Part shown: positions 35,427 through 43,121 of the stretch, in pieces
How the letters are laid out: each line of letters opens with the position of its first letter
How positions within the stretch are numbered: position 1 is the stretch's first letter
From: Clostridiales bacterium
Lineage (GTDB): Bacteria > Bacillota > Clostridia > Christensenellales > Pumilibacteraceae
Assembly: GCA_015055625.1 (NCBI GenBank)
Contig: SVHU01000004.1
Span: 85,264 to 149,263, forward strand
DNA: 64,000 bases
Reading direction: 5' to 3'
Translations under genes and position numbers: made by a program
The notes under the pieces: generated by a model
Database searches by the model: none
The model's input: the letters and a program-made list of their open reading frames with translations, nothing else
What the model was told of the DNA's origin: nothing

Positions 35427-35548
35427 TTGCTCTACCCTTTTAACTATTTTAGCACAAAATTATCATTATACGTATACAGTATAGCACATATATTTTAATT
35501 TTGCAATATAAATCGATAAAAATTTACGGAATAAATTTATCCAAATTA

Positions 35549-35577
35549 TTGACAAAAAAAATTTGACGATATATAAT
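35549..35577 (+). promoter_or_regulatory. Promoter of the preQ1 riboswitch-queT unit
   Basis: TTGACA (35549-35554), 17 nt, TATAAT (35572-35577), a few nt before the aptamer. Confidence 0.85.
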
Positions 35578-35581
35578 AAGT

Positions 35582-35687
35582 GTGGACAGTTCGAAAACCT
35601 CCTGTCCTAAAACAAAACTAGGTAAACCGACAAATATTAGGTTTTTCTTTTCCCGAGGTTTTTTTGCTTTCGGGATTTTTTTGTCGG
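35582..35687 (+). promoter_or_regulatory. PreQ1-I riboswitch with terminator
   Basis: P1 pairs GGACAG (35584-35589) with CTGTCC (35602-35607). The loop contains ACCT (35597-35600), which pairs with AGGT (35620-35623) after an A-rich tail, forming the H-type pseudoknot of preQ1 class I. Downstream, TCCCGA (35651-35656) pairs with TCGGGA (35670-35675) before seven Ts, a transcription terminator. Two further pairings could compete: GAAAACCT (35593-35600) with AGGTTTTT (35639-35646), and CCGACAAA (35627-35634) with TTTGTCGG (35680-35687). The downstream gene is queT, matching the ligand. Confidence 0.85.
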
Positions 35688-35698
35688 CAAGGTAAAAA

Positions 35699-36199
35699 AT
35701 GAAAAATAAAACTTTATCAATTGTGTACTCGGCTACAATTGCAGCTCTGTACTGTGCGCTGACTCTTGCTGTCTATCCGCTTTCTTACGGTCCTTTACAG
35801 TTCAGAATATCCGAAGCTTTGTGCATACTTCCTCTGTTTATGCCTCAATCGGTAATAGGACTAACCGTTGGATGCTTTTTAAGCAATATATTCTCCACAG
35901 CCGGCCCTCTTGATATGGTGTTTGGTACACTTGCAACACTTATTGCGTCCATTGTAAGCTATATTGGTGGTAGATATATTAAAAACACACCATGCAAACT
36001 TTTGGTAGGAATTTTGTCCCCTACTTTGTTTAACGCTCTTATTGTGCCATTTGCAATACTTGCTATGACCGATCTTTCGCAAATGTATTTTATCACGGCG
36101 CTTTGGATAGGCGTGGGCGAGCTTGCAGTTCTTACAGCTTTGGGAATACCGCTGTATTTTTCATTTAAACCTATTGCGGAAAAACTTGTTAAAAAATAA
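35699..36199 (+). CDS. queT: QueT family transporter (preQ0/preQ1 ECF S component)
   Basis: 166 aa membrane protein with about five helices. QueT/QueT-like features include YGPLQFRISEALCILPLF and PLDMVFGTLATLIAS. QueT works as the substrate-capture subunit of an energy-coupling-factor transporter for queuine precursors. The upstream preQ1 riboswitch supports the substrate. The shared EcfA/A'/T module is not here. The weak ribosome binding site AAGG lies close to the start. Confidence 0.92.
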   Translation: MKNKTLSIVYSATIAALYCALTLAVYPLSYGPLQFRISEALCILPLFMPQSVIGLTVGCFLSNIFSTAGPLDMVFGTLATLIASIVSYIGGRYIKNTPCKLLVGILSPTLFNALIVPFAILAMTDLSQMYFITALWIGVGELAVLTALGIPLYFSFKPIAEKLVKK

Positions 36200-36231
36200 G
36201 TTTTGTTCCAAAAATACACATACGTATACAA

Positions 36232-36261
36232 AAAATCCGAACAATTCATTGCTCGGATTTT
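36232..36261. terminator. Terminator between queT and the 5S gene
   Basis: AAAATCCGA / TCGGATTTT stem with a 12-nt loop, with A and T tracts outside; serves converging queT and rrf. Confidence 0.75.
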
Positions 36262-36277
36262 AGTTTTAAAATAAAAA

Positions 36278-36394
36278 AGTGGCGACGTCCTACCCTCACA
36301 TGACGTGTCCGTCACACTACTCTCGGCTCTGCAGGGCTTAACTTCCGTGTTCGGGATGAGAACGGGTGGGTCCCCTGCGATATGATCACCACGG
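36278..36394 (-). rRNA. rrf: 5S ribosomal RNA, solitary gene
   Basis: On the minus strand, the sequence has all 5S landmarks: a 5' end GTGGTGATC pairing with 3' GTCGCCAC, CCGTTCTCATCCCGAACACG (loop B/C region), AAGTTAAGCCC, and GAGAGTAGT in the loop E helix. About 117 nt. No 16S or 23S gene is within 30 kb on either side, so it is a separate unit. Its promoter (36400-36428) puts the start at the 5' end of the RNA. Confidence 0.95.
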
Positions 36395-36399
36395 TTGCT

Positions 36400-36428
36400 A
36401 TTATATAATACAAAAAATAAAAAGTCAA
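36400..36428 (-). promoter_or_regulatory. Dedicated promoter of the 5S gene
   Basis: Minus strand TTGACT (36428-36423), 17 nt, TATAAT (36405-36400); predicted start about 36393, at the 5S 5' end. Confidence 0.8.
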
Positions 36429-36511
36429 TCATTTTGCAGTTGCATTTTTTCACTTATTTTCATATTTAATGTAAAAATTTTTGTAATTGTAAATAAATTA
36501 TCAAAAAAGTA

Positions 36512-36540
36512 TTGACTTTTTTACGCCTTAAAAGTATAAT
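36512..36540 (+). promoter_or_regulatory. Promoter of mscL
   Basis: TTGACT (36512-36517), 17 nt, TATAAT (36535-36540); the start is preceded by TTAGGAG. Confidence 0.8.
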
Positions 36541-36573
36541 TATTGTATTACAATTTTATATTAGGAGAACGTT

Positions 36574-37215
36574 ATGAAAAAGTTTTTTGGCGAATTCAAA
36601 AAATTCATAACCCGCGGTAACGTGCTTGACATGTCCGTCGGTGTTATCGTCGGTGGCGCGTTCACCGGCATTGTAAACGGTTTAAGTAATTACATCTTAA
36701 AACCATTAGTAAACTGGCTCATTGCTCTTTGCTTGGGTAGTAACGATGGATTAAAAGGAGCTATTACTATGCTTTCGGAAGCAAAGAAAGCTTCTGGTGA
36801 AGTTGACGCTTTAGGTAATCCTATAATGGTTACAGACCTTGCTCACTCTATTTATATTGACTGGGGAGCATTTATAAGCGCGATTATAAACTTCATTATT
36901 ATTGCTTTCGTACTATTCTTAATAGTTAAGCTTATTAACTCATTCCGTGACGGACAGAAGAAGCTTTCCGAAAGAGTTAAGGACGGTATTCCCACTAAGG
37001 AAGAAAGAAAGATGATGAAGAAAGACGGTATTAAGCTTTCTAACAAGGCAGCTGTTAAGGCTTGGCTTGAACAGAAGGAAAAGGACGAGGCTGAAGCTGA
37101 AGCTAAAGCAAAAGCGGAAGCTGAAGAAAAGGCAAAAGCTGACAGACTTGCCAATCCCACTACCGAAGATCTTCTTAAAGACATCAAAGAGTTGCTTAAA
37201 AATCAGGCTAAATAG
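36574..37215 (+). CDS. mscL: Large-conductance mechanosensitive channel MscL, extended form
   Basis: Opens under membrane tension to release osmolytes. TM1 has RGNVLDMSVGVIVGGAFTGI and TM2 has the FISAIINFIIIAFVLFLIVK segment. The extracellular loop between them is long. A 60-residue charged insertion rich in Lys, Glu and Ala precedes the usual C-terminal bundle helix TTEDLLKDIKELLK. Total 213 aa against the normal 130-150. The gene has a strong promoter and a perfect terminator. Confidence 0.94.
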   Translation: MKKFFGEFKKFITRGNVLDMSVGVIVGGAFTGIVNGLSNYILKPLVNWLIALCLGSNDGLKGAITMLSEAKKASGEVDALGNPIMVTDLAHSIYIDWGAFISAIINFIIIAFVLFLIVKLINSFRDGQKKLSERVKDGIPTKEERKMMKKDGIKLSNKAAVKAWLEQKEKDEAEAEAKAKAEAEEKAKADRLANPTTEDLLKDIKELLKNQAK

Positions 37216-37222
37216 TCTTATC

Positions 37223-37258
37223 AAAAACAGCGTGGCAAATTTGCTACGCTGTTTTTTT
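37223..37258 (+). terminator. Terminator after mscL
   Basis: AAAAACAGCGT / ACGCTGTTTTT stem followed by extra Ts. Confidence 0.88.
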
Positions 37259-37357
37259 CTACTTAACTTTATTTTAATAAATTTTACTTTGCTAAAAGGT
37301 TGCAAGAATAAACTAAATGTGCTAAAATAAATTGATTTTTCAAAAAAGAGGCGACAA

Positions 37358-38104
37358 ATGTCAAGAAATTCTACGTTAACATTCAAAAAAGGCGTAAGCG
37401 ACGGTATTCCTATTGCGCTTGGATATCTTTCGGTATCGTTTGCTTTTGGCGTTACCGCTACGTCTAAGCTTATACATCCGCTCGTATCCTTGCTTATTTC
37501 GATGTCAAACCTTACTTCCGCAGGTCAGCTTGCAGGCGTAGAAGTTATCGCAACTGCAACGGTTGGAACATTTTTATCCGCGCTGTTTCAAATTGTTCTT
37601 ACTCAGCTAGTTATTAACGCAAGATATTTTCTGATGTCGCTGACGTTATCTCAAAAGCTGGAAACAAAGTTCACTATTGCCGACAGATTGTTGTGCGCGT
37701 TTGGAATTACTGACGAGATATTTGGCGTTGCCGTTTCAAAAACCGAACCAATTTGCAAAAAATATATGCTTGGTTTGATTCTATTGCCATTTTTAGGCTG
37801 GTCTACCGGCACAATATCGGGCGCGTTGCTTGGCGGGATTTTACCTTCATTTATATCAGACGCGCTAAGCATTGCGCTGTATGCGATGTTTATTGCAATA
37901 GTAATCCCTGCTGGAATAAGGGATAAAAAGATTATTCCAGTTGTTTTAATTGCAATCGCGCTCTCTTGCGCATTCTTCTTCGTGCCCTTCCTTTCCGTTA
38001 TTCCCGTAGGTATCACATACATAATTTGCGCGCTCTTCGCTTCTCTTATAGGAGCTATTTTCTTCCCGATCCCCGACGATAAGGAGGAAGAAAATAATGG
38101 ATAA
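37358..38104 (+). CDS. azlC: AzlC family branched-chain amino acid exporter, large subunit
   Basis: 248 aa with seven or so helices and AzlC landmarks: KKGVSDGIPIALGYLSVSFAFG and SNLTSAGQLAGVE. It pairs with the small AzlD subunit, whose start overlaps its end by 8 nt. AzlCD-type pairs export branched-chain amino acids or analogues; substrate here is inferred. Confidence 0.9.
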   Translation: MSRNSTLTFKKGVSDGIPIALGYLSVSFAFGVTATSKLIHPLVSLLISMSNLTSAGQLAGVEVIATATVGTFLSALFQIVLTQLVINARYFLMSLTLSQKLETKFTIADRLLCAFGITDEIFGVAVSKTEPICKKYMLGLILLPFLGWSTGTISGALLGGILPSFISDALSIALYAMFIAIVIPAGIRDKKIIPVVLIAIALSCAFFFVPFLSVIPVGITYIICALFASLIGAIFFPIPDDKEEENNG

Positions 38105-38417
38105 AAATCTTATTGCAATAATACTTGCGCTTGTAATGGCGGTTGTAACGTATCTTATAAGAATGATTCCATTCGTGTTCTTCCGCAAAAAAATCAAGTC
38201 AAAATTTATTAAGAGCTTATTATACTATATTCCCTACGCCGTGCTTTCGGCAATGACTTTTCCTGCTATTTTCTATTCGACAGGAAGTATTGTTACCGCG
38301 TCTGTCGGCACAGCTGTTGCGCTTATTGCATCTATTACAAAACGCTCGCTAGTTGTAGTTGCAGTTCTTGCTATCGGAGCAGTACTTGGAACATACGGAA
38401 TAACTCTATTGTTCTAA
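38097..38417 (+). CDS. azlD: AzlD family branched-chain amino acid transport protein, small subunit
   Basis: 106 aa, four hydrophobic helices with TYLIRMIPFVFFRKK and LLYYIPYAVLSAMTFPAIFY, typical of AzlD. The ribosome binding site GGAGG lies inside azlC and the genes overlap by 8 nt, so translation is probably coupled. Confidence 0.9.
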   Translation: MDKNLIAIILALVMAVVTYLIRMIPFVFFRKKIKSKFIKSLLYYIPYAVLSAMTFPAIFYSTGSIVTASVGTAVALIASITKRSLVVVAVLAIGAVLGTYGITLLF

Positions 38418-38437
38418 AATCATTAATACGTATACGA

Positions 38438-38482
38438 AAAACCGTTCATTCTCTGCATTTTAGAGAATAAACGGTTTTTTAT
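38438..38482. terminator. Terminator between azlD and the isomerase-like gene
   Basis: AAAAACCGTT / AACGGTTTTT outer stem with an inner ATTCTCT / AGAGAAT pairing. Confidence 0.8.
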
Positions 38483-38483
38483 T

Positions 38484-39203
38484 TTATTCTAAAGATTTAA
38501 GATAATTTATGCAAATTTCAGCTTCTGCAATACCGCTAGGAGTACATGTTTCGCTCTCTACCACCATTAAAAAACCGAGCTCTTTTGCTTTTTCGTAAAC
38601 ATCTTTAACAGGAGCTGTACCCATTCCCAAAGGCATGCCTTTTCCATCAGCAAAGCCATCCTTGATATGAATACGAACAATCCTGTCCTTTAGTCTTGTA
38701 ATAAGCTCTACGGGATTTTTCATGCCAACATACGCCCAATACGTATCAATTTCCAGTTTTATATCAGTGCGGTAAATCATTTGCTCTAACGCTACGCTAC
38801 CGTCTACGTTTGGAACGCACTCTCTTGCGTGGTTGTGGAATGCAAGCGTTATGCCGTCTTTTTCCAATTTTGGCATAATCTCATTTACCTTTTCCACAAA
38901 ATAATCAATTTCCTGCTGATTGGATAGACGGTAAGAGGGAAGTATATAATACTTATTTCCAATAGCTTTGTGGAAAGCTACTGTTTCGTCATACTTGTTT
39001 ATAAGGTCATCAAGCGAAGAATGTGTTCCGCTGACTTCCAAGCCATTTTTTGCAAGCATTTCGTTTACCTGCTCGGCAGTTCTTCCCATAAAACCTGCAA
39101 ACTCAACGTTTTTATAACCGAGTTTTGCAACCTTTTCAACTGCTTCTTCCAAACTTTCTTTACTAAGATCTCTTACGCTGTAAAGCTGTAATCCGTAATT
39201 CAT
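38484..39203 (-). CDS. Sugar phosphate isomerase/epimerase
   Basis: 239 aa TIM-barrel protein: MNYGLQLYSVRDL start, YKNVEFAGFMG, LAFHNHARECV (metal ligands), LEIDTYWAYVG and VRIHIKDGF, ending MVVESETCTPSG. It resembles the group of xylose isomerase-like enzymes, often found beside sugar dehydrogenases. Stands alone here, followed by a terminator. Exact substrate unknown. Confidence 0.85.
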   Translation of the reverse strand: MNYGLQLYSVRDLSKESLEEAVEKVAKLGYKNVEFAGFMGRTAEQVNEMLAKNGLEVSGTHSSLDDLINKYDETVAFHKAIGNKYYILPSYRLSNQQEIDYFVEKVNEIMPKLEKDGITLAFHNHARECVPNVDGSVALEQMIYRTDIKLEIDTYWAYVGMKNPVELITRLKDRIVRIHIKDGFADGKGMPLGMGTAPVKDVYEKAKELGFLMVVESETCTPSGIAEAEICINYLKSLE

Positions 39204-39241
39204 AATTTTCTCCTTATGTTTTATAGCACAATTTAATAATA

Positions 39242-39739
39242 TTACAATAATGTTGTGAGCGTCGCTAGCCCCAGCGATATAACGTTAGTTGCTAGCATTA
39301 GTAATATTCTATACTTTGTTTCCTCAGTTCTACCAGCCAAAAATAAGCCTATAAAAGCACACACACCACATATTACGCCCTCGACTGCATTCATCTTAAA
39401 ATATGGCCATGGAATAAACATTCCTACGCTTATCCATAAGGTAACGAGTATTGTTGAACAAAAAGCAATGAGATATTCGTACGCATGATATCTTTCAACT
39501 ATTGGAACAACTATGGGTTTTACACCTTGCTCATTAGTCGAAAAAATAAGTTTTACGCCTGTAAACGGATTGCCTTGAATAAGTACGGTATACTTTATTC
39601 CATCTTTTTCATAAGTGTACATGGCCGAATTAAGCCTGGTAAGCTCTATACCGTCTACCGTGATAGATGTTTTCCCCGACCAAAATTTTTTTTCGTACCA
39701 AATTTTACCTAATTTGGCATGTGTGTTTAATGCTAACAT
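39242..39739 (-). CDS. Membrane protein of unknown function, paralogue A
   Basis: 165 aa: a soluble N-terminal domain of about 80 residues (GKIWYEKKFWSGKTSITVDG, then GNPFTGVKLIF) followed by three or four hydrophobic helices. Paralogue of the gene at 39860-40375: both share G-I-x-YE-x-x-FW-x-GK-x-x-IT and GN-x-FTG-x-KL with the same helix layout. A tandem duplication of a family I do not recognise. AAGGA about 10 nt before the ATG. Confidence 0.75.
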   Translation of the reverse strand: MLALNTHAKLGKIWYEKKFWSGKTSITVDGIELTRLNSAMYTYEKDGIKYTVLIQGNPFTGVKLIFSTNEQGVKPIVVPIVERYHAYEYLIAFCSTILVTLWISVGMFIPWPYFKMNAVEGVICGVCAFIGLFLAGRTEETKYRILLMLATNVISLGLATLTTLL

Positions 39740-39859
39740 AATATTTATTCCTTTTATATCATTTATCTATATTATACTATAATATAGCTTATAAGTCAAT
39801 ACGTAACACAAAAAAACGGTATATTTACTATTATTAAATATTTCGTTGTTTATTTACGA

Positions 39860-40375
39860 TCATAACATTAATAAAATACTTATGCCAATAGCCCAACACG
39901 TCAAAATTCCCAATATACTACCAAGTAATACAATCAAAATTCTTGTCCAAGTTTTTTTAAACATTCCAGCAACACACAACCCAAGCATAGCCAAAAATGC
40001 ACTCACACCACCACCAATTGCTCCTCCAACTAGCGGGAATTGCACGTATATGTCAACAGACACGAAATTCCACGCAATTACGAACACAAAACCAATAATA
40101 GCGCACACAAATTCATACCATTTATATCCGTCAACAACTTGAATTATCTCAGAGTTATTCGGATTTTTTTCGTCCAAAATGGTTAATTTTTCGCCAGTGA
40201 AAAAATTCCCAGTCATACAAATTTTGCACTCAATGTCATTTTCGATATGCCTATAAACGTTTTTGCTTAACTTTTCAGCGGTTTTGCCATTTATTGTAAT
40301 TTTGCGCTTACCCGTCCAAAAATTCTCTTCGTAAACAATTTCACCATAATTTTCACTCTTAAAATTGCTTGTCAT
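39860..40375 (-). CDS. Membrane protein of unknown function, paralogue B
   Basis: 171 aa with the same design as paralogue A: an N-terminal cytosolic part (GEIVYEENFWTGKRKITING, GNFFTGEKLTIL) and about four C-terminal helices with glycine-rich GGAIGGGVSAFLA. The two copies have diverged to roughly a third identity by eye, so the duplication is not recent. A 120-nt AT-rich gap separates them. Confidence 0.75.
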   Translation of the reverse strand: MTSNFKSENYGEIVYEENFWTGKRKITINGKTAEKLSKNVYRHIENDIECKICMTGNFFTGEKLTILDEKNPNNSEIIQVVDGYKWYEFVCAIIGFVFVIAWNFVSVDIYVQFPLVGGAIGGGVSAFLAMLGLCVAGMFKKTWTRILIVLLGSILGILTCWAIGISILLML

Positions 40376-40430
40376 AATTATCTCCCTATTTAATACTATA
40401 TTATTTATTATAGCATAAAATTTGAATAAA

Positions 40431-41090
40431 TTAAAGCAAAATTTCCTTAATTTTTGATATTATTTTATCCGCAAGCCATTTATGACCTTCTTCGTTTGGA
40501 TGACAGCCATCTATCGTATGCTTTGTCCAATCAAACCCTTGTTCTTTGTGTAGGTTAAGAACTGGGATATCATACTTTTGCGCACACTCTTCTAAAACAT
40601 TAACGTAATCTAAAAGAATGTGTCCGCATATATTGGGCTCGGACGTATCGTGTTCACTCCTTCCTTCCCAACTCCATATTGGTCCTCCGTAATAATTACC
40701 TATTCCATGATGTGGATACGGCGTTACTATGAGAAATTTAGTTTGTGGACGCTCTTTACAAAAACGACAAATTTCATTTATTGCATTTATGAAATATTTT
40801 GTATTTTTGTCACTTAAATCTTTAGGATATATGGGATCGCTTGTCCAAAAATAGTCGTTAGTTCCACCAAAAATCACTGCAATTTCTGCGCCTTCTAACA
40901 AATTAAGTCTATCTAAAAACGCTTTATCGTCATACATATTCAAGCCGGAACGAGCCATAAGCGTGCCGGTTATTCCAAAGTTTTCTTCCTCTGCTAAAAA
41001 TTCATTACAAACAAGCGTTGAATACTTTTTACTCTTATTTTCTAACGCATATCCAAACGTAATACTATCACCCAAAAACGAAATTTTCAT
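40431..41090 (-). CDS. SGNH/GDSL hydrolase
   Basis: 219 aa serine esterase-type hydrolase. Block I is FLGDSITFG with the catalytic Ser, block III GGTNDYFW with the oxyanion Asn, and block V DGCHPNEEGH with the catalytic Asp and His. No signal peptide, so intracellular. The family removes acetyl or acyl groups from sugars and lipids; substrate unknown. Divergent from an AraC regulator (41211) that may control it. Confidence 0.9.
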   Translation of the reverse strand: MKISFLGDSITFGYALENKSKKYSTLVCNEFLAEEENFGITGTLMARSGLNMYDDKAFLDRLNLLEGAEIAVIFGGTNDYFWTSDPIYPKDLSDKNTKYFINAINEICRFCKERPQTKFLIVTPYPHHGIGNYYGGPIWSWEGRSEHDTSEPNICGHILLDYVNVLEECAQKYDIPVLNLHKEQGFDWTKHTIDGCHPNEEGHKWLADKIISKIKEILL

Positions 41091-41210
41091 TTTGCATCTC
41101 CTATATTTGACTTTTTTTTTACATAGATATATAATATAATAAATTTATCAATATTTGTATTGAAATTCAATCAAAAAATATGAATTTTAAATCATTTTTT
41201 TAGGAGAACT

Positions 41211-42026
41211 ATGTACGAACCTCAATTTATACCATTCCCCATCAATACCAGTGGAATAAAATACGCCATAATATACGATAAATCGTATCACACTCCAGAC
41301 GATCCTACGTTAGATCCCTCTCACGTCCATTCAGGATACGAATTCTATCTAAACTTATCGGGCGACGTTAGCTTTCTTGTAAACAACAAATACTTCCCTG
41401 TTAGTAAAGGCGACTTTATTGTTATAAAACCAAATGATTTGCATATTTGCGTCTATAATTCCTCATGCATACATGAACATTTTTGTTTGTGGATAGAGTG
41501 CGAGGAAGATTCTCAATTACTTAACTTTGATCATGATGAGTTTAATAATAAATTTACTTTTACAGAAAAAAACAAAAACAAGCTTATAGATATTCTTTTT
41601 AGTTTATATAAAAGTAAAAATCCAGTTGAACAAAGCATCATGCTACTTTCTTTTTTTGCTATATTTTCTTCTGAAAGGAACATCGATCAAAATAATCAGG
41701 ATTCCATTTTACCATCCGATATGCAACAAATTTTAGACTATATTGATACAAAATTTTCACAAATACGCAACATTAAAGATATTAGCAATAAATTTTTTAT
41801 CAGCTCGGCTACTCTCAATAGATGGTTCAAAAAGTATTTACAAATTTCTCCCAGAGAATTTTTAGAAGCTAAAAAACTAGCTTACGCAAAAAAATTACTT
41901 TGCGACGGAATGTCAGTAAATAACGTTTGCATAAAAACCGGGTTTTCAGATTGTTCATACTTTATCGCTGTATTTAAGAAAAAATTCGGCGACACCCCGC
42001 TCAAATTCCACATAAAAAACAGTTAA
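41211..42026 (+). CDS. AraC family transcriptional regulator
   Basis: 271 aa. N-terminal cupin-like sensor (HVHSGYEFYLNLSG, VSKGDFIVIKPNDLHI) and C-terminal double helix-turn-helix with ISNKFFISSATLNRWFKKY, then VNNVCIKTGFSDCSYFIAVFKKKFG. Typical sugar-sensing AraC layout. AGGAG precedes the ATG. It faces the SGNH hydrolase gene across 120 nt, a plausible target. Confidence 0.9.
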   Translation: MYEPQFIPFPINTSGIKYAIIYDKSYHTPDDPTLDPSHVHSGYEFYLNLSGDVSFLVNNKYFPVSKGDFIVIKPNDLHICVYNSSCIHEHFCLWIECEEDSQLLNFDHDEFNNKFTFTEKNKNKLIDILFSLYKSKNPVEQSIMLLSFFAIFSSERNIDQNNQDSILPSDMQQILDYIDTKFSQIRNIKDISNKFFISSATLNRWFKKYLQISPREFLEAKKLAYAKKLLCDGMSVNNVCIKTGFSDCSYFIAVFKKKFGDTPLKFHIKNS

Positions 42027-43060
42027 GTATTTCTTTTAGTTGATTTAATAGAACTAACAACAAAAATTCCTAAATTAATTGTGGTAGGAATGTAATACGT
42101 GCAAAATCGCCATAATAATAATGTTCGAGATAGGTATACTCCCGTAATTGGAGCAAATACAACACTAAAAACAAATTCGGCAACTACGCATCCGCCAGGA
42201 ATAGGAATTACGTTTACAAGATACGTCAAAGCCAAAGCACAAGTATAAAATCTAATACAATCGTTAAAGGAAAATCCTGTTCCACTGACGCATAAGTACG
42301 ATACGTATGGCGCTAAACACGACAAAAACATATATAATACGTATGCTAAAGAGGGGAAAATAAATAAATAAAACTTTGAAAAAATGGCGGACGTTTGTTC
42401 CTTGAATAAGTTCAAACGCTCCGTCTTTTTTTGCATGAACTCCTCTTTATTTAGCTTTCGGTTAAATATACTCGCAATAAACGCCAATAATCTCAATATA
42501 ACAGTTCGAAGTTTATCTATACGACTTATAAGAGTAAGTAAAATAAAAATTGACACGTTTGATACAAAGCCAATACCAACAACCGTAAATGTCGGCAGAG
42601 TCATGTCGGCAATGTTTAACTTTGCCTTACTAAATATAAAAATCGCCATTAATACCGCATACACGACTATTGACGTTGCGGAAAAAATTATCTGACATTT
42701 TGTTATTCCGGTAAGAGTCTGGGCTATCGTCATTCCGTTAGTTTTTTGTGCGTAAACTTTAAGCGGAAAATGCGCGCTTTTTAAGGGGGATACTGCAGAT
42801 CCTAACGCGCCATACACAGTGGTTAGAAAGGCTGTCTTATATGGATAATTACAAAATGATGAATATACGTGTTTTTCTATTAACGAAAGAAAGGCAAAAC
42901 ACATATACACCCACGTTACGACAAAAATGCAATTTGTCCACTTTAAAGACAGCAAAGAGGTGGGCGTAATTATTTGAGTTTTGCTCAAATACCACGCGGT
43001 AAGTACCGATAAAACGATAATTAAAAGGACGTTTAGAACGTATTTAGTAGTACTTTTCAT
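42023..43060 (-). CDS. Lysylphosphatidylglycerol synthase-like integral membrane protein
   Basis: 345 aa with about eight helices, belonging to the LPG_synthase_TM/YbhN superfamily (flippase-like domain). Landmarks: VYGALGSAVSPLKSAHFPLK near residue 90 and VIPIPGGCVVAEFVFS near the C-terminus, the usual PxPGGxG position. The cytosolic aminoacyl-transferase domain of MprF is absent, so it is probably a lipid or polymer translocation protein. Overlaps the convergent araC gene by 4 nt. Confidence 0.82.
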   Translation of the reverse strand: MKSTTKYVLNVLLIIVLSVLTAWYLSKTQIITPTSLLSLKWTNCIFVVTWVYMCFAFLSLIEKHVYSSFCNYPYKTAFLTTVYGALGSAVSPLKSAHFPLKVYAQKTNGMTIAQTLTGITKCQIIFSATSIVVYAVLMAIFIFSKAKLNIADMTLPTFTVVGIGFVSNVSIFILLTLISRIDKLRTVILRLLAFIASIFNRKLNKEEFMQKKTERLNLFKEQTSAIFSKFYLFIFPSLAYVLYMFLSCLAPYVSYLCVSGTGFSFNDCIRFYTCALALTYLVNVIPIPGGCVVAEFVFSVVFAPITGVYLSRTLLLWRFCTYYIPTTINLGIFVVSSIKSTKRNT

Positions 43061-43097
43061 ACGTTATATTTTGCGTAAATCAAAGATTAATATACAA

Positions 43098-43121
43098 AAA
43101 AAGAACGGACAAGCCGTTCTT
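43098..43121 (-). terminator. Terminator after the GH3-like gene
   Basis: AAGAACGG / CCGTTCTT stem overlapping the TAA stop, with seven Ts following on the minus strand. Confidence 0.85.
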
